Shown piece by piece: positions 9,547 through 17,651 of a DNA stretch of 64,000 nucleotides (positions are counted from its first letter, which is position 1; every line of letters begins with the position of its first letter). Under the pieces are notes generated by a model. The model did not search any database, had not been told where the DNA came from, and saw nothing but the letters and a program-made list of their open reading frames with translations. The stretch comes from Veronia nyctiphanis. Lineage in GTDB: Bacteria; Pseudomonadota; Gammaproteobacteria; Enterobacterales; Vibrionaceae. Both the position numbers and the translations under genes were made by a program. Where the stretch lies: positions 81,290 to 145,289 of the forward strand of contig NZ_PEIB01000009.1 of assembly GCF_004116385.1 (NCBI RefSeq), given 5' to 3'.

Positions 9547-10592
9547 TTAAACGTAATAAGGCGTTGTCTTCAAGTATTTGACGGAATTAGTGACAACAAT
9601 CAACTCCTCAGTCGAAAGGTTCTTTCCTCTTTGCATCAAAGACATCACATCGTTTTTGCTCAATGTCTGTTGCAAAACTTGAAGCGCTAACTTCTCGCCC
9701 AGTTGTCTTGCCAGTGGGTAAAATAAAGCTGGTTTCGCTTTTTGTTCCTTTTTCAACCTCAGTGCCTCTTCCCATTGATGGTAAGAGCGAAGAGAATAAC
9801 TACGCTGCAGCATATCCTGAGTCTGTTCATCAGCAATTGCACACAGATAAGCCAAACCGAGGGCTTCCCAGAAAAAGCCAAACGTTTCTTTGACAATATT
9901 TATCGGCATAAAGCGATAAAACGGCTGGCTGTCCATCGACAAGTTGTAATGCATCACATGACCAAATTGGTGTGCAATAGTCAGCAAATCACAGACGCGG
10001 TTAGTCTGACGCCACAGCACATTGGGTTGCAATTGATATCCAGTAAGGCAAGTCAGTGAGTGCCTGTGCTATTTTGTAAAAAGACCGAACAGCGAAGGTG
10101 ATGACGCACATGAGGCCAACTATGCTGCGCCAACAACGCTGAATAACTCGATAGCGGATGCGCGCCGAATGTCCGGAGCAACGTGTTGTAGTCAGTTGGC
10201 TTAATCAGGTGTGATGTTGATTTTGGTGCAAATCGCTTCAGCGATGACAGAAAAAGCTTAGTGTCGGGTGGATAATTCAGAGTGCTATGTGCTCTCTCAA
10301 GCTCTTTCTTATCCGCAAGGCCTCTTGATGCTTTAAGCCTTTGTACAGCCTGCTGATAACTTGATGGCACATTGTTAAGCTTCTCTGAGAACGTCGCAAG
10401 CTGCCTGAACTTTTCATCATGCTTGTGACCGAGATGTTGTAGTTCCCAATTGAATTCACTACAGCATTGAAACAGCAACTCATCTGCTTTTTGGTAGACA
10501 GTGAGATACTTATCAACATTTACATCATCAAGCTCAGCAAGTTCTTTAATCGCTCTGGCTAACAATACCTCTTTAGACGGCCTCATGCTCAC
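9547..10592 (-). CDS. Peptidase-M3-like protein with HQFGH in place of HExxH, frameshifted
   Basis: Two frames joined by restoring one base near 10040-10055 give about 348 residues. The N-terminal half is helical and charged. The C-terminal half has LLTIAHQFGHVMHYNLS, then about 20 residues later IVKETFGFFWEALGLAYL. This resembles the catalytic region of M3 oligopeptidases (HEFGHALH, then a distal glutamate in E-T-F/S), except that the catalytic glutamate is glutamine (codon CAA). The protein is also shorter than the usual 550-700 residues. It may be an inactive peptidase-like binding protein or a distant family of its own. It is convergent with the hydroxylase gene. Confidence 0.55.
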
Positions 10593-10621
10593 CTCTGAAT
10601 TTCACGTTTTGTTTACATTCA

Positions 10622-10771
10622 ATGAGAGTAAGCGAAATGAAAATTCAGGGTATTACCCGAGTGGGTAGTTTTATTGTCAGAGATCTCAATTATCGGCTAA
10701 TGAGTTATATAGACGAGAAAAATACTGAAATTATGATGTTAAAGATTATGTCAACAAGTGCTTTCTCATAA
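10622..10771 (+). CDS. Candidate small peptide of 44-49 residues (unverified ORF)
   Basis: The 340 bases between the M3-like gene and the secreted peptide gene contain an open frame reading MRVSEMKIQGITRVGSFIV and ending MSTSAFS. The inner ATG at 10637 (MKIQGITRVG) is an alternative start. The region upstream has GAGAG but no strong Shine-Dalgarno. A weak hairpin, CTTTCT-CATA-AGAAAG (10761-10776), overlaps the stop codon and is followed by a T-rich stretch. No family is recognised. It might be a substrate peptide for the nearby hydroxylase homologue, or chance. Confidence 0.25.
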   Translation: MRVSEMKIQGITRVGSFIVRDLNYRLMSYIDEKNTEIMMLKIMSTSAFS

Positions 10772-10855
10772 GAAAGTTTGTTGTTTCTCTCAATTTTTCA
10801 ATGTGTTCACACCACGCAGTGAATTATTTGCTTATCTTGTAGAATAAACGTAAGT

Positions 10856-10883
10856 ACCTGTCAGGTCATACAGGTTTCTTTTT
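10856..10883 (+). terminator. Terminator-like hairpin in the accessory intergenic region
   Basis: ACCTGT (10856-10861) pairs with ACAGGT (10870-10875) around eight bases and is followed by TTCTTTTT. It would end a short transcript starting in 10593-10850, such as one carrying the small ORF at 10622, before the next gene at 10934. Confidence 0.6.
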
Positions 10884-10933
10884 ATGATAAATTTACTGTA
10901 TATTCTATTAACTAACTATTCGAGGATACTAAT

Positions 10934-11113
10934 ATGAAGAAAAATATACTAACCTTTTTTATCTCAACATTTTTAATGCTTAGCTCTAGCGCTTGTATCG
11001 CAGAAGAAACTACTAACAGTAATTTACTTGTAATAGAATCACCTTCTGATCAAGATATTACCCCAGAAAGAACATGTTTAATGTTCAATCAAGTAGTTAT
11101 ACATTGCTTTTAG
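10934..11113 (+). CDS. Small secreted peptide (59 residues)
   Basis: ATG is preceded by GAGGA seven bases upstream, a good ribosome-binding site. The product begins MKKNILTFFISTFLMLSSS, a typical signal peptide with lysines and a hydrophobic core. It continues ACIAEETTNSNLL, with a probable Sec cleavage after CIA. The mature part, about 36 residues, is acidic with serines and threonines and ends TCLMFNQVVIHCF with two cysteines nine residues apart. It is too short for lipoprotein anchoring to be assumed, although a cysteine near the cleavage site makes that possible. No family is recognised. The gene is convergent with the membrane regulator at 11147-13079 and AT-rich like it. Confidence 0.6.
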   Translation: MKKNILTFFISTFLMLSSSACIAEETTNSNLLVIESPSDQDITPERTCLMFNQVVIHCF

Positions 11114-11146
11114 TTGAATTTCATTAAAAGTCGGAGCTTTATAATA

Positions 11147-13079
11147 TTAAACTTTGACTTTTAATATTTCTTTTCCATCTTCTGAAAGATGATAAATAAA
11201 AGCATCATTATCAGTATCAAAGTATTTTATTTCAGTTGAAGATTCATGAATAAGTTTAACTTCGTTATTAGTTAACTCAATAAAGTTAAATTTATTCCCG
11301 TCAATCATATTTAAGAATAATCTATTATCTTTTTCATAAATACCAATAACCATTCCGTACTTCCAATTTAACTTAGCAGCGGGCTTAGCCAACCTCAGCA
11401 TATTGTTATTTTCTAAAGGGTGCCTTTTGAAATTTATATCTCTAAGATCAAGAGATTTAAATTCATTTGGTGACTTAGAATTAGGCATATCAAACTTTGA
11501 TAGTTTTATTTTATTCCCTAAAAACGAAATAACCTTCAAGTCGCTAAGCTTGTTATCATACGTAGTGATTAGTTTACTTCCGATGCTTACTTCATCAATA
11601 ATGTTATTTTTTGCCAGATCAAAGAACCCAATGCTATCTTTATACTGAAATATCATCAGTTTGTTATTTTCATCAATTTTAGAGATAAAGATACTATCAT
11701 CCTTCCGTAAGATTTCTTTGTCACTCTTAATATGAAGTATTCTATCCTCATGGCTAGAATTGAATCTATTGTTAAAATCAAATATATTACCTGATGCATA
11801 TAGATTGGAAAAGCTATCACCCACAACACTAGAAAAATTCGCAAGCATAGAAAAACCAAGATTACTCTCACCGGGAGGAATAGAAAATACTTTCATTTGC
11901 TTTTGAGATGTATGTTGAGTCAGATAAAATGCCTCATTATCATTTAAATAAAAGTCATCTGAATAGTCAATTTTCATCTTGTTAAAATAGATAAAACTTA
12001 AATCACCTAAATTTACTGATAATACCTCCCCATCAACGAGAATATAAAATGAATTATCAATATATTTTACTTGCTTTGCTCTTCCTTTAAATACTCTCTC
12101 AGATGTCTCTTTATCTTTTCCTTTTTTTACTCGTGCAATATATGAATAATTTAGCCCCGGGATTATGTATATAAGTTCATCTTTTATCGAATCATAAGCT
12201 GATTTCAATGATGGGTATGCGATATCTAGCTTAAATATTTCTTCTTGGCGCTCAGTCTCTACTATGTAACGTTTTACTATTGAATAATTATTATATATCA
12301 TTGATACAATGATACTTTTCTCATCATTTGAAGAGCTTAAATGCGTGATTTTTTCACAATTATAGAGTTTTACATCATTAACAATCTTTGTTATTAAGTT
12401 ATACTTTAATAGCGAGCAGGGTTTACTTTCATCTTTACTTGCAAATATATAATTACCTGCACTAACTAAGTTAGAGATAGGATGAGAAACTTCGACTAAG
12501 TCAGAAAAAGTTAAATTATTCATTTCAGAAATATAATAATTCTCATTATCACTCCTGATAGTTAGCTGATTATTCCACCCCAAGTTAACTATACCTTCAC
12601 TAAGGCCATCTACGCCCGTAACACCAAATGTAACCAATTGTAACTTTGGGTAAACATATGCTAGAAGGAACAAGAAAGTTACAGTTGATATAAGAAAGCC
12701 TTTGGATTTAAAAAGATTAAAGCGGCTGTTTTTCCTATGTTTTTTTTAACTCTATATTTATATATTTAATACTACAAACTAACCTATAACCTTTTCTCGG
12801 AACAGATTTTATATACTGAGGGCTTTCAGAATCGTCGCCTAATACCTTCCTTAACTTTGCAATACTCTGTCTAACTGCTGAATCTGATACAACCCGACCA
12901 CTCCAGACATTCTCATGTAACTCCTCAAGAGTGACGAATTTGTCTTTGTTGGCTATCAGGTAAAGAAGGACGGCAAGCGATTTATCTTCAATCGATACCT
13001 CATCACCGCTTTTGTCATTTAGCGTTCTGTCTTTTTCGCAGACTACAAAATCGCCTAACTCAATCATCAAAGTGCTCAC
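11147..13079 (-). CDS. ToxR/CadC-like membrane-bound regulator, frame broken in an A8 run
   Basis: The N-terminal 114 codons encode an OmpR/ToxR-type winged helix: GDFVVCEKDRTL, then SVEELHENVW-like VTLEELHENVWSGRVVS, and YIKSVPRKGYRLVC. After a run of eight A (12740-12747 on the plus strand, read as T8) the frame stops. With seven A it continues KKHRKNSRFNLFKSKGF into one membrane span (FLISTVTFLFLLAYVY) and a periplasmic domain of about 480 residues with repeated WD-like blades, probably a beta-propeller. The whole would be 643 residues. This architecture is that of sensor-regulators such as CadC. The signal sensed is unknown. The break may be a sequencing error or a real slippage site. Confidence 0.75.
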
Positions 13080-13302
13080 TAACAGTTACAGTATGCAAAA
13101 GTAAATGCCTAAGTTATCACTCATTGATGTCGCTAAAAGCGTCTACTCAACTGTTTGCGATGTGATTCAACGTTTTTTTGACAATTTTGACGCATTATTA
13201 CTAAAACTATCATTAATCTAACCGATATCACTAACCAGCGTAAGTAATTGATTTTTATTGCTATATAGTTATCACTTTTCTATCACCCCTTGTGTGATGC
13301 CC

Positions 13303-13320
13303 GTGTTACTGACGTAACAC
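13303..13320. promoter_or_regulatory. Palindromic operator candidate upstream of the LuxR-type gene
   Basis: GTGTTAC-TGAC-GTAACAC is a perfect inverted repeat with seven-base arms. It sits in the 331-base divergent region (13080-13410) between the membrane regulator and the LuxR-type regulator, about 90 bases before the latter. The rest of this region is AT-rich and shows no open frame of note. A binding protein cannot be named; autoregulation by either neighbour is plausible. Confidence 0.45.
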
Positions 13321-13410
13321 TTACAAAATCAACGGTTAATTGTCGAAGTAACAGGCGATTTGAGAGATACAAGAGTCAATCAACTTTATTGAGTCTTAGG
13401 TAGGTACGAA

Positions 13411-13986
13411 ATGGACTTTCGATTGACAACACAGCAAGTAATAAACTCAGCGACTAAAGAGAAAATGGCTGTATTGGGGTTTGAGTGTTTTTCTATCTCA
13501 GTCGTCAGCGCTCTCTCGTTGAATCGTTATCATCGTTTTGCTCTGGAACACGGTATAGATAGTCAAATTTTGGACGTAAAAGAAATGGTCCAACATTGCC
13601 AAAAGAACATCACTCCGAAGAGGATTCAAACCCAATTAGGCGAGAAGCTGACGATAATTCCTTTTCACTTTCCTGGTTTTTGGTTTGCGTCAATGACAGT
13701 TAAAACGACAGAGTTTGTCGTATCGGGGAGTTCTGATATCAGCGCTCTACAAACAATCATCTATTCGTTGTTCGAATCGATTAAAGCTGATCATCAACAC
13801 ATAAGACTAAGCAAGAGAGAACAAGAATGCGTTGAATGGCTATCTGAAGGAAAAACAACACCTGAAATCGCAGTTATTCTTAATATTTCTGAGAGAACAG
13901 CCTCTTTTCATGTGAATAACATTATTCATAAAACGCAGAGCCTTAATCGACATCAAGCGCTGACTAAAGTGATTATGTCATCGTAA
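13411..13986 (+). CDS. LuxR/GerE-type transcriptional regulator
   Basis: A 191-residue protein with a C-terminal GerE helix-turn-helix at about residues 128-188: LSKREQECVEWLSEGKTTPE, then IAVILNISERTASFHVNNII. The N-terminal 125 residues are a presumed sensory domain, but I do not see the conserved residues of acyl-homoserine-lactone binding domains with confidence. AGGTAGG lies seven bases before the ATG. It reads away from the ToxR-like gene across a region with a palindromic operator candidate. Its targets may include the accessory genes around it; that is inference from position. Confidence 0.8.
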   Translation: MDFRLTTQQVINSATKEKMAVLGFECFSISVVSALSLNRYHRFALEHGIDSQILDVKEMVQHCQKNITPKRIQTQLGEKLTIIPFHFPGFWFASMTVKTTEFVVSGSSDISALQTIIYSLFESIKADHQHIRLSKREQECVEWLSEGKTTPEIAVILNISERTASFHVNNIIHKTQSLNRHQALTKVIMSS

Positions 13987-14042
13987 CAGGTAGATATCTG
14001 TTTTCTTTCGCATACACCAAGCGGCTCTTTTTTACACCTTTA

Positions 14043-14282
14043 TTAGTTAATCATATTTCTAATGCTGAAATGATTTATGATGATATCGACTCTGCTCTTA
14101 ACGTTAAGGCGTTCAAATAATAATTTGCAGTGATACTTTACCGTATTCTCTGATATGAAGAGTGCTCTTGAGATTTCTTTATTGGTTTTGCCTTCAATAA
14201 TAAGATGAACGATTTGTTCTTGCCTTTCGGTCAGAGTAATCGGCATCGCTTGAGAGCGTGGAGTCATATTATTCATCATCAT
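14043..14282 (-). CDS. Small GerE/LuxR-type HTH protein (79 residues)
   Basis: Almost the whole protein is a single LuxR-type helix-turn-helix: PITLTERQEQIVHLIIEGKT, then NKEISRALFISENTVKYHCK and LLFERLNVKSRVDII. There is no receiver or ligand domain, as in GerE itself. The start is uncertain because three ATG codons in a row and a later one (NNMTPRSQ) are available and none has a clear Shine-Dalgarno. It is convergent with the LuxR-type gene at 13411. A LexA-like palindrome lies about 60 bases upstream of its start, which suggests SOS control. Confidence 0.78.
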   Translation of the reverse strand: MMMNNMTPRSQAMPITLTERQEQIVHLIIEGKTNKEISRALFISENTVKYHCKLLFERLNVKSRVDIIINHFSIRNMIN

Positions 14283-14342
14283 GCGAGATGTACCTTTTCG
14301 GCTTGTTATGTTTCTATACTGACTTATCTCGCCTTATCGCTG

Positions 14343-14362
14343 TACTGTACGATCGTACAGTT
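14343..14362. promoter_or_regulatory. LexA-like SOS box
   Basis: TACTGTACGATCGTACAGTT contains the 18-base perfect palindrome 14344-14361. It keeps the CTG-N10-CAG core of the gammaproteobacterial LexA consensus with T and A in the next positions. It lies 61 bases upstream of the small HTH gene (minus strand) and about 207 bases upstream of rraA (plus strand), so the HTH gene is the more likely target. Palindromes of this shape can also bind other dimeric repressors. Confidence 0.55.
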
Positions 14363-14568
14363 TGCCCCCCGTCACCAGCCAACAGAGATGCCTCTTCACA
14401 CCTCAACAACGTCATTGATATGTATGTTTATTGATACTCTTGTTTGCTTTGTAAGCACAATCATTGCAAAGCCCTTTTCAACCGTTATACTTTCTGGAAA
14501 ATAACGGCAAATTTGGGTTTATTAACCTCATATCTCTGCCTCACCTGAAGATAAGAAGACATAAACCT

Positions 14569-15054
14569 ATGGAATACAACACTTCAGAACTGTGTGACAC
14601 ATTTCCGGATCAGATCGATGTTCTGGAACCCATGTTCAGCTCTTACGGCGGACGTAACTCGTTTGGTGGTCAAATCAGAACAATCAAATGCTTCGAGGAC
14701 AGCGGACTTATCCGCTCCACGGTGGCTGAGGATGGTGAAGGCAAGATCTTACTGATTGACGGTGGTGGCTCATTACGCAGAGCGTTGGTTGATGTAGATA
14801 TCGCTTCTTTGGCAGCAGAAAATGGCTGGGAAGGAATTATCGTCTACGGATGTGTAAGAGATGTTGATGCCATCGATGAAATCGACATTGGTATTCAGGC
14901 CTTGGCGTCAATCCCTGTTGGTGCTGATGATAACAGCATTGGGGAGCTCGATATTCCAGTTAACTTTGGCGGTGTGACATTCCTGCCTGAAGACCACGTC
15001 TATGCTGATACGACAGGGGTCATCCTGTCGCAAGAGCCAATTGACGTCGAGTAG
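14569..15054 (+). CDS. rraA: Regulator of ribonuclease E activity RraA
   Basis: A 161-residue protein, the same length as E. coli RraA, that forms a ring-shaped trimer and inhibits RNase E and the degradosome. Recognisable blocks are [19 protein letters not shown], the [13 protein letters not shown] loop, [14 protein letters not shown] and [12 protein letters not shown]. The start at 14569 is chosen by homology; open codons further upstream in this frame have no similarity. In relatives rraA usually follows menA in the hslVU-menA-rraA order; here menA is absent from this position and the accessory block sits instead. Confidence 0.95.
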   Translation: MEYNTSELCDTFPDQIDVLEPMFSSYGGRNSFGGQIRTIKCFEDSGLIRSTVAEDGEGKILLIDGGGSLRRALVDVDIASLAAENGWEGIIVYGCVRDVDAIDEIDIGIQALASIPVGADDNSIGELDIPVNFGGVTFLPEDHVYADTTGVILSQEPIDVE

Positions 15055-15075
15055 GAAATTGACTGTTCAAAAATG

Positions 15076-15099
15076 AAACAGAGCCGGATGGCTCTGTTT
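15076..15099. terminator. Bidirectional terminator between rraA and zapB
   Basis: AAACAGAGCC (15076-15085), loop GGAT and GGCTCTGTTT (15090-15099), followed by more T. It serves rraA and, in the other direction, the convergent zapB. Confidence 0.9.
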
Positions 15100-15100
15100 T

Positions 15101-15343
15101 TTATTCCACTTCTTCAATCTTGCCGAGCAAGTTGCGAATGCGATTCTGCCACGCTTCCTGATCCTGACGCAGTTTACTGTTTTCCTGCTCAAGCGCTTCA
15201 TGACTTTCGCGCGCGTTTGCAGACGCCTGACTTAACTCATCATTCTTTTCTTTTAGCTCTTCAATTTCCATTTGCAGCAAAGAGATAGTATCAACAGCCA
15301 TCTGCACTTTGGCTTCTAACTGCTCTAAAATTTCCAATGACAT
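15101..15343 (-). CDS. zapB: Cell division factor ZapB
   Basis: An 80-residue, fully coiled-coil protein that stimulates Z-ring assembly through ZapA and links it to the terminus macrodomain. It begins [20 protein letters not shown] and continues [17 protein letters not shown], very close to E. coli ZapB. An in-frame GTG nine bases upstream is possible, but the AGGTGG that would be the ribosome-binding site overlaps it, so the ATG at 15343 is preferred. It is convergent with rraA and divergent from glpX. Confidence 0.95.
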   Translation of the reverse strand: MSLEILEQLEAKVQMAVDTISLLQMEIEELKEKNDELSQASANARESHEALEQENSKLRQDQEAWQNRIRNLLGKIEEVE

Positions 15344-15848
15344 CAAGGCCACCTATCATTATTTACACTAACATCGCGCCCAAGGCGCTCCATCACCAGA
15401 CCAACAGGCGTCTGGTTACCCTACTGCTATTCTATCCCTGCATGGCAGCGCTGGCACCTGTCTAAATCGCATTTAATTAACGATTGAACAAATTTGCGCC
15501 AAATTTGCAAAAAAAACAGGCATCTTTTGAAGATAAGAGCCTCTTGGAAACTTCGTTGCAATGAAATTTCAAAATGAGATCTCTCTCAATAATCCATACA
15601 TTAGACCGTGATAACGTAGACACCGATCGTATCTCTCTTGGATTATCCAAGAACTGCCAGAATTGGCCCGACTGGCACACCCTTGTGCCAGTCTGTTTTT
15701 CTGTTGAAGCGCTATCCATGTGAAGCCTGCCGCCACATTCCTGAACCCCAAACAGTAAAAATGTCTTTTTTATGTGTGTTAAACTCGCCGCAAATTATTT
15801 GGTGCATTTTTGGTGTCATTAATCACTCATCTTTAAGTGGGAGCTGGA
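15344..15848. other. Long intergenic region between zapB and glpX
   Basis: About 505 bases without a recognised protein gene. It should contain the zapB promoter on the left and the glpX promoter on the right. Inside it is a strong plus-strand hairpin terminator at 15670-15700 that ends no known gene, which raises the possibility of a small RNA of roughly 100-200 bases starting around 15480-15580. A 49-codon open frame (15574-15723) overlaps the hairpin and is probably chance. Confidence 0.4.
15670..15700 (+). terminator. Orphan rho-independent terminator upstream of glpX
   Basis: GACTGGCACA (15670-15679), loop CCCT and TGTGCCAGTC (15684-15693) form a perfect 10-bp stem followed by TGTTTTT. 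It is on the glpX strand, 150 bases before its start, so it would end either a small RNA or a leader transcript. Confidence 0.75.
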
Positions 15849-16856
15849 ATGAAACGCGATTTGGCAATGGCTTTTTCACGTGTCACAGAAGGGGCTGCAT
15901 TAGCAGGGTACAAATGGCTTGGTCGTGGCGATAAAAACGTTGCCGACGGTGCTGCGGTTGAAGTGATGCGACTGCTTCTAAATCAAACTGACATCGATGG
16001 AGAAATTGTCATCGGAGAGGGTGAGATTGATGATGCGCCCATGCTCTACATCGGTGAGAAAGTAGGCCTAGGCGGTGATGCAGTGGATATTGCTGTAGAC
16101 CCGATTGAAGGCACTCGTATGACCGCAATGGGACAGCCTAATGCTTTGGCAGTACTCGCAGCCGCCGAAAAAGGCTGCTTTTTAAAAGCGCCCGACATGT
16201 ACATGGAAAAACTGGTCGTTGGCCCAGACGCCAAAGGCTCCATCGATCTTAACCTCCCACTCAAAGAAAACTTAGAAAATATTGCCCAAGCAAAAGGCAA
16301 AGGACTGTCAGAGCTTGTCGTGATCACACTCGCCAAGCCCCGCCATGATGACATTATCCAAGAGATGCACCAGTTGGGCGTGAAAGTATTTGCTATTCCT
16401 GACGGCGATGTCGCAGCTTCAATTCTTACCTGCATGCCAGACAGTGAAGTGGATGTGATGTATTGCGTTGGCGGTGCGCCAGAGGGCGTAGTATCAGCCG
16501 CAGTTATAAGGGCGTTAGATGGCGACATGCATGGCCGCCTAATTCCTCGTCATGAAGTAAAAGGAAATACAGAAGAAAACCGTCGCCTCGGTGAAATTGA
16601 AATCCAACGCTGCCAGGAAATGGGTATAAACGTTGGCCAAAAGCTGGAGATTGGCGACATGGCAAGAAGCGACAACGTCATATTCTCGGGGACGGGTATC
16701 ACCAAAGGCGATCTGCTTGATGGTGTAAACCGACAAGGAAACATTGCGACGACAGAAACCTTGTTAATACGCGGAAAGTGTCGAACAATTCGTCGTATCC
16801 AATCAATACACTATCTCGATAAAAAAGATGAAGATGTAAAGCGCGTCATTCTGTAA
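15849..16856 (+). CDS. glpX: Fructose-1,6-bisphosphatase class II
   Basis: GlpX hydrolyses fructose 1,6-bisphosphate to fructose 6-phosphate in gluconeogenesis. The 335-residue protein starts MKRDLAMAFSRVTEGAALAG; metal-binding blocks VIGEGEIDDAPMLYIGE and DIAVDPIEGTRMTAMGQ and the GDMARSDNVIFSGTGIT stretch are all present. The ATG at 15849 has GGGAG eight bases upstream; an in-frame GTG at 15837 is less likely. Here it stands apart from glpFK, next to zapB, as in Vibrio species. Confidence 0.96.
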   Translation: MKRDLAMAFSRVTEGAALAGYKWLGRGDKNVADGAAVEVMRLLLNQTDIDGEIVIGEGEIDDAPMLYIGEKVGLGGDAVDIAVDPIEGTRMTAMGQPNALAVLAAAEKGCFLKAPDMYMEKLVVGPDAKGSIDLNLPLKENLENIAQAKGKGLSELVVITLAKPRHDDIIQEMHQLGVKVFAIPDGDVAASILTCMPDSEVDVMYCVGGAPEGVVSAAVIRALDGDMHGRLIPRHEVKGNTEENRRLGEIEIQRCQEMGINVGQKLEIGDMARSDNVIFSGTGITKGDLLDGVNRQGNIATTETLLIRGKCRTIRRIQSIHYLDKKDEDVKRVIL

Positions 16857-16871
16857 GAATGACAAGCATTG

Positions 16872-16910
16872 AAAAGCAGCGCCCGGTATGCCGCCAGACG
16901 CTGCTTTTTT
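16872..16910 (+). terminator. Terminator of glpX
   Basis: AAAAGCAGCG (16872-16881) pairs with CGCTGCTTTT (16899-16908) around a 17-base loop and ends in a T run. The long loop makes it somewhat weaker than its neighbours. Confidence 0.75.
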
Positions 16911-17010
16911 ATCTGTGTCATGAAAATCATCAGTCATTTATCAACAGATTGCTTTATTTAGCCAGCTGAATACATAATGGTTCGCGAGACAGAAAACGCT
17001 TAGGTTGCAA

Positions 17011-17631
17011 ATGAAAACAGTCGAAAAAATCCTCAACATAATTAAGCGAGAAGGCTCGGTCAGTGCCCGTGCTCTTGCTGATGAGCTTGGTTTGACTACG
17101 ATGGGTGTCAGACAACATTTGCAGGCAATGGAAGATGACGGCCTACTTTCTTTCAGTGATGTGCGCGTGAAAGTCGGCCGCCCAACACGCCATTGGGCGC
17201 TGACCACAGAAGGGCATAAACAATTTGCAGACAGCCACGGTGATTTGGCTGTTGCTCTTATCGATTCGATAAAAAATGTATTTGGTCATCAGGGCTTAGA
17301 GCAGGTTATCCGCCAGCGGGAAGAAAATACGCTGGCCCAATATCGGGACGCGATCAAAGATTGCCTTAATTTGCAGGCCAAACTTGAAACCTTGACTTAT
17401 CTTAGAGAGAGCGAAGGTTATATGGCCGAATTGACAAAAGATGGGGACAGTTTCTTACTGATAGAGAATCACTGCCCAATCTGCCATGCAGCTGAGCAAT
17501 GTCCAGCCTTGTGTCAGTCCGAGAAAAATATCTTTCAAACTTTATTGTCGGATGATTATCAGGTTGTCAGAGAAGAGCATATTATTAAAGGGCAGCGACG
17601 CTGTACCTACAGGGTGACAGCACAACCCTGA
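17011..17631 (+). CDS. SufR-like winged-helix regulator with a cysteine cluster
   Basis: A 206-residue DeoR/ArsR-type regulator. The N-terminal winged helix is SVSARALADELGLTTMGVRQ with the GRPTRHWALTTEGH wing. The C-terminal part has a cysteine cluster, NHCPICHAAEQCPALCQSE at about residues 153-171, and a late cysteine in QRRCTYRV. In the SufR group such cysteines bind an iron-sulphur cluster that senses iron or oxidative state. The gene lies 20 bases before fpr on the same strand, so the two are probably one operon and the regulator likely controls it. The cluster ligand is inferred from the family and not proved by the sequence. Confidence 0.8.
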   Translation: MKTVEKILNIIKREGSVSARALADELGLTTMGVRQHLQAMEDDGLLSFSDVRVKVGRPTRHWALTTEGHKQFADSHGDLAVALIDSIKNVFGHQGLEQVIRQREENTLAQYRDAIKDCLNLQAKLETLTYLRESEGYMAELTKDGDSFLLIENHCPICHAAEQCPALCQSEKNIFQTLLSDDYQVVREEHIIKGQRRCTYRVTAQP

Positions 17632-17651
17632 GACAAAAAGGAGAATGCATT

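Noticed and set aside
12740..12747. Programmed -1 ribosomal frameshift at the A8 run of the ToxR-like gene
   Set aside because: A AAA AAA is a slippery heptamer, but the full-length product needs +1 or -2. A -1 shift leads to a stop about 20 codons later.
15574..15723. 49-codon frame in the zapB-glpX gap
   Set aside because: It runs through the terminator hairpin at 15670-15700, has no good start signal and no recognisable similarity.
16046..16528. Long antisense open frame opposite glpX
   Set aside because: It lies wholly within a strongly conserved gene, has no similarity or ribosome-binding site, and reflects codon bias. Similar antisense frames opposite hslU, gpmI, coaBC and coaD were dropped for the same reason.
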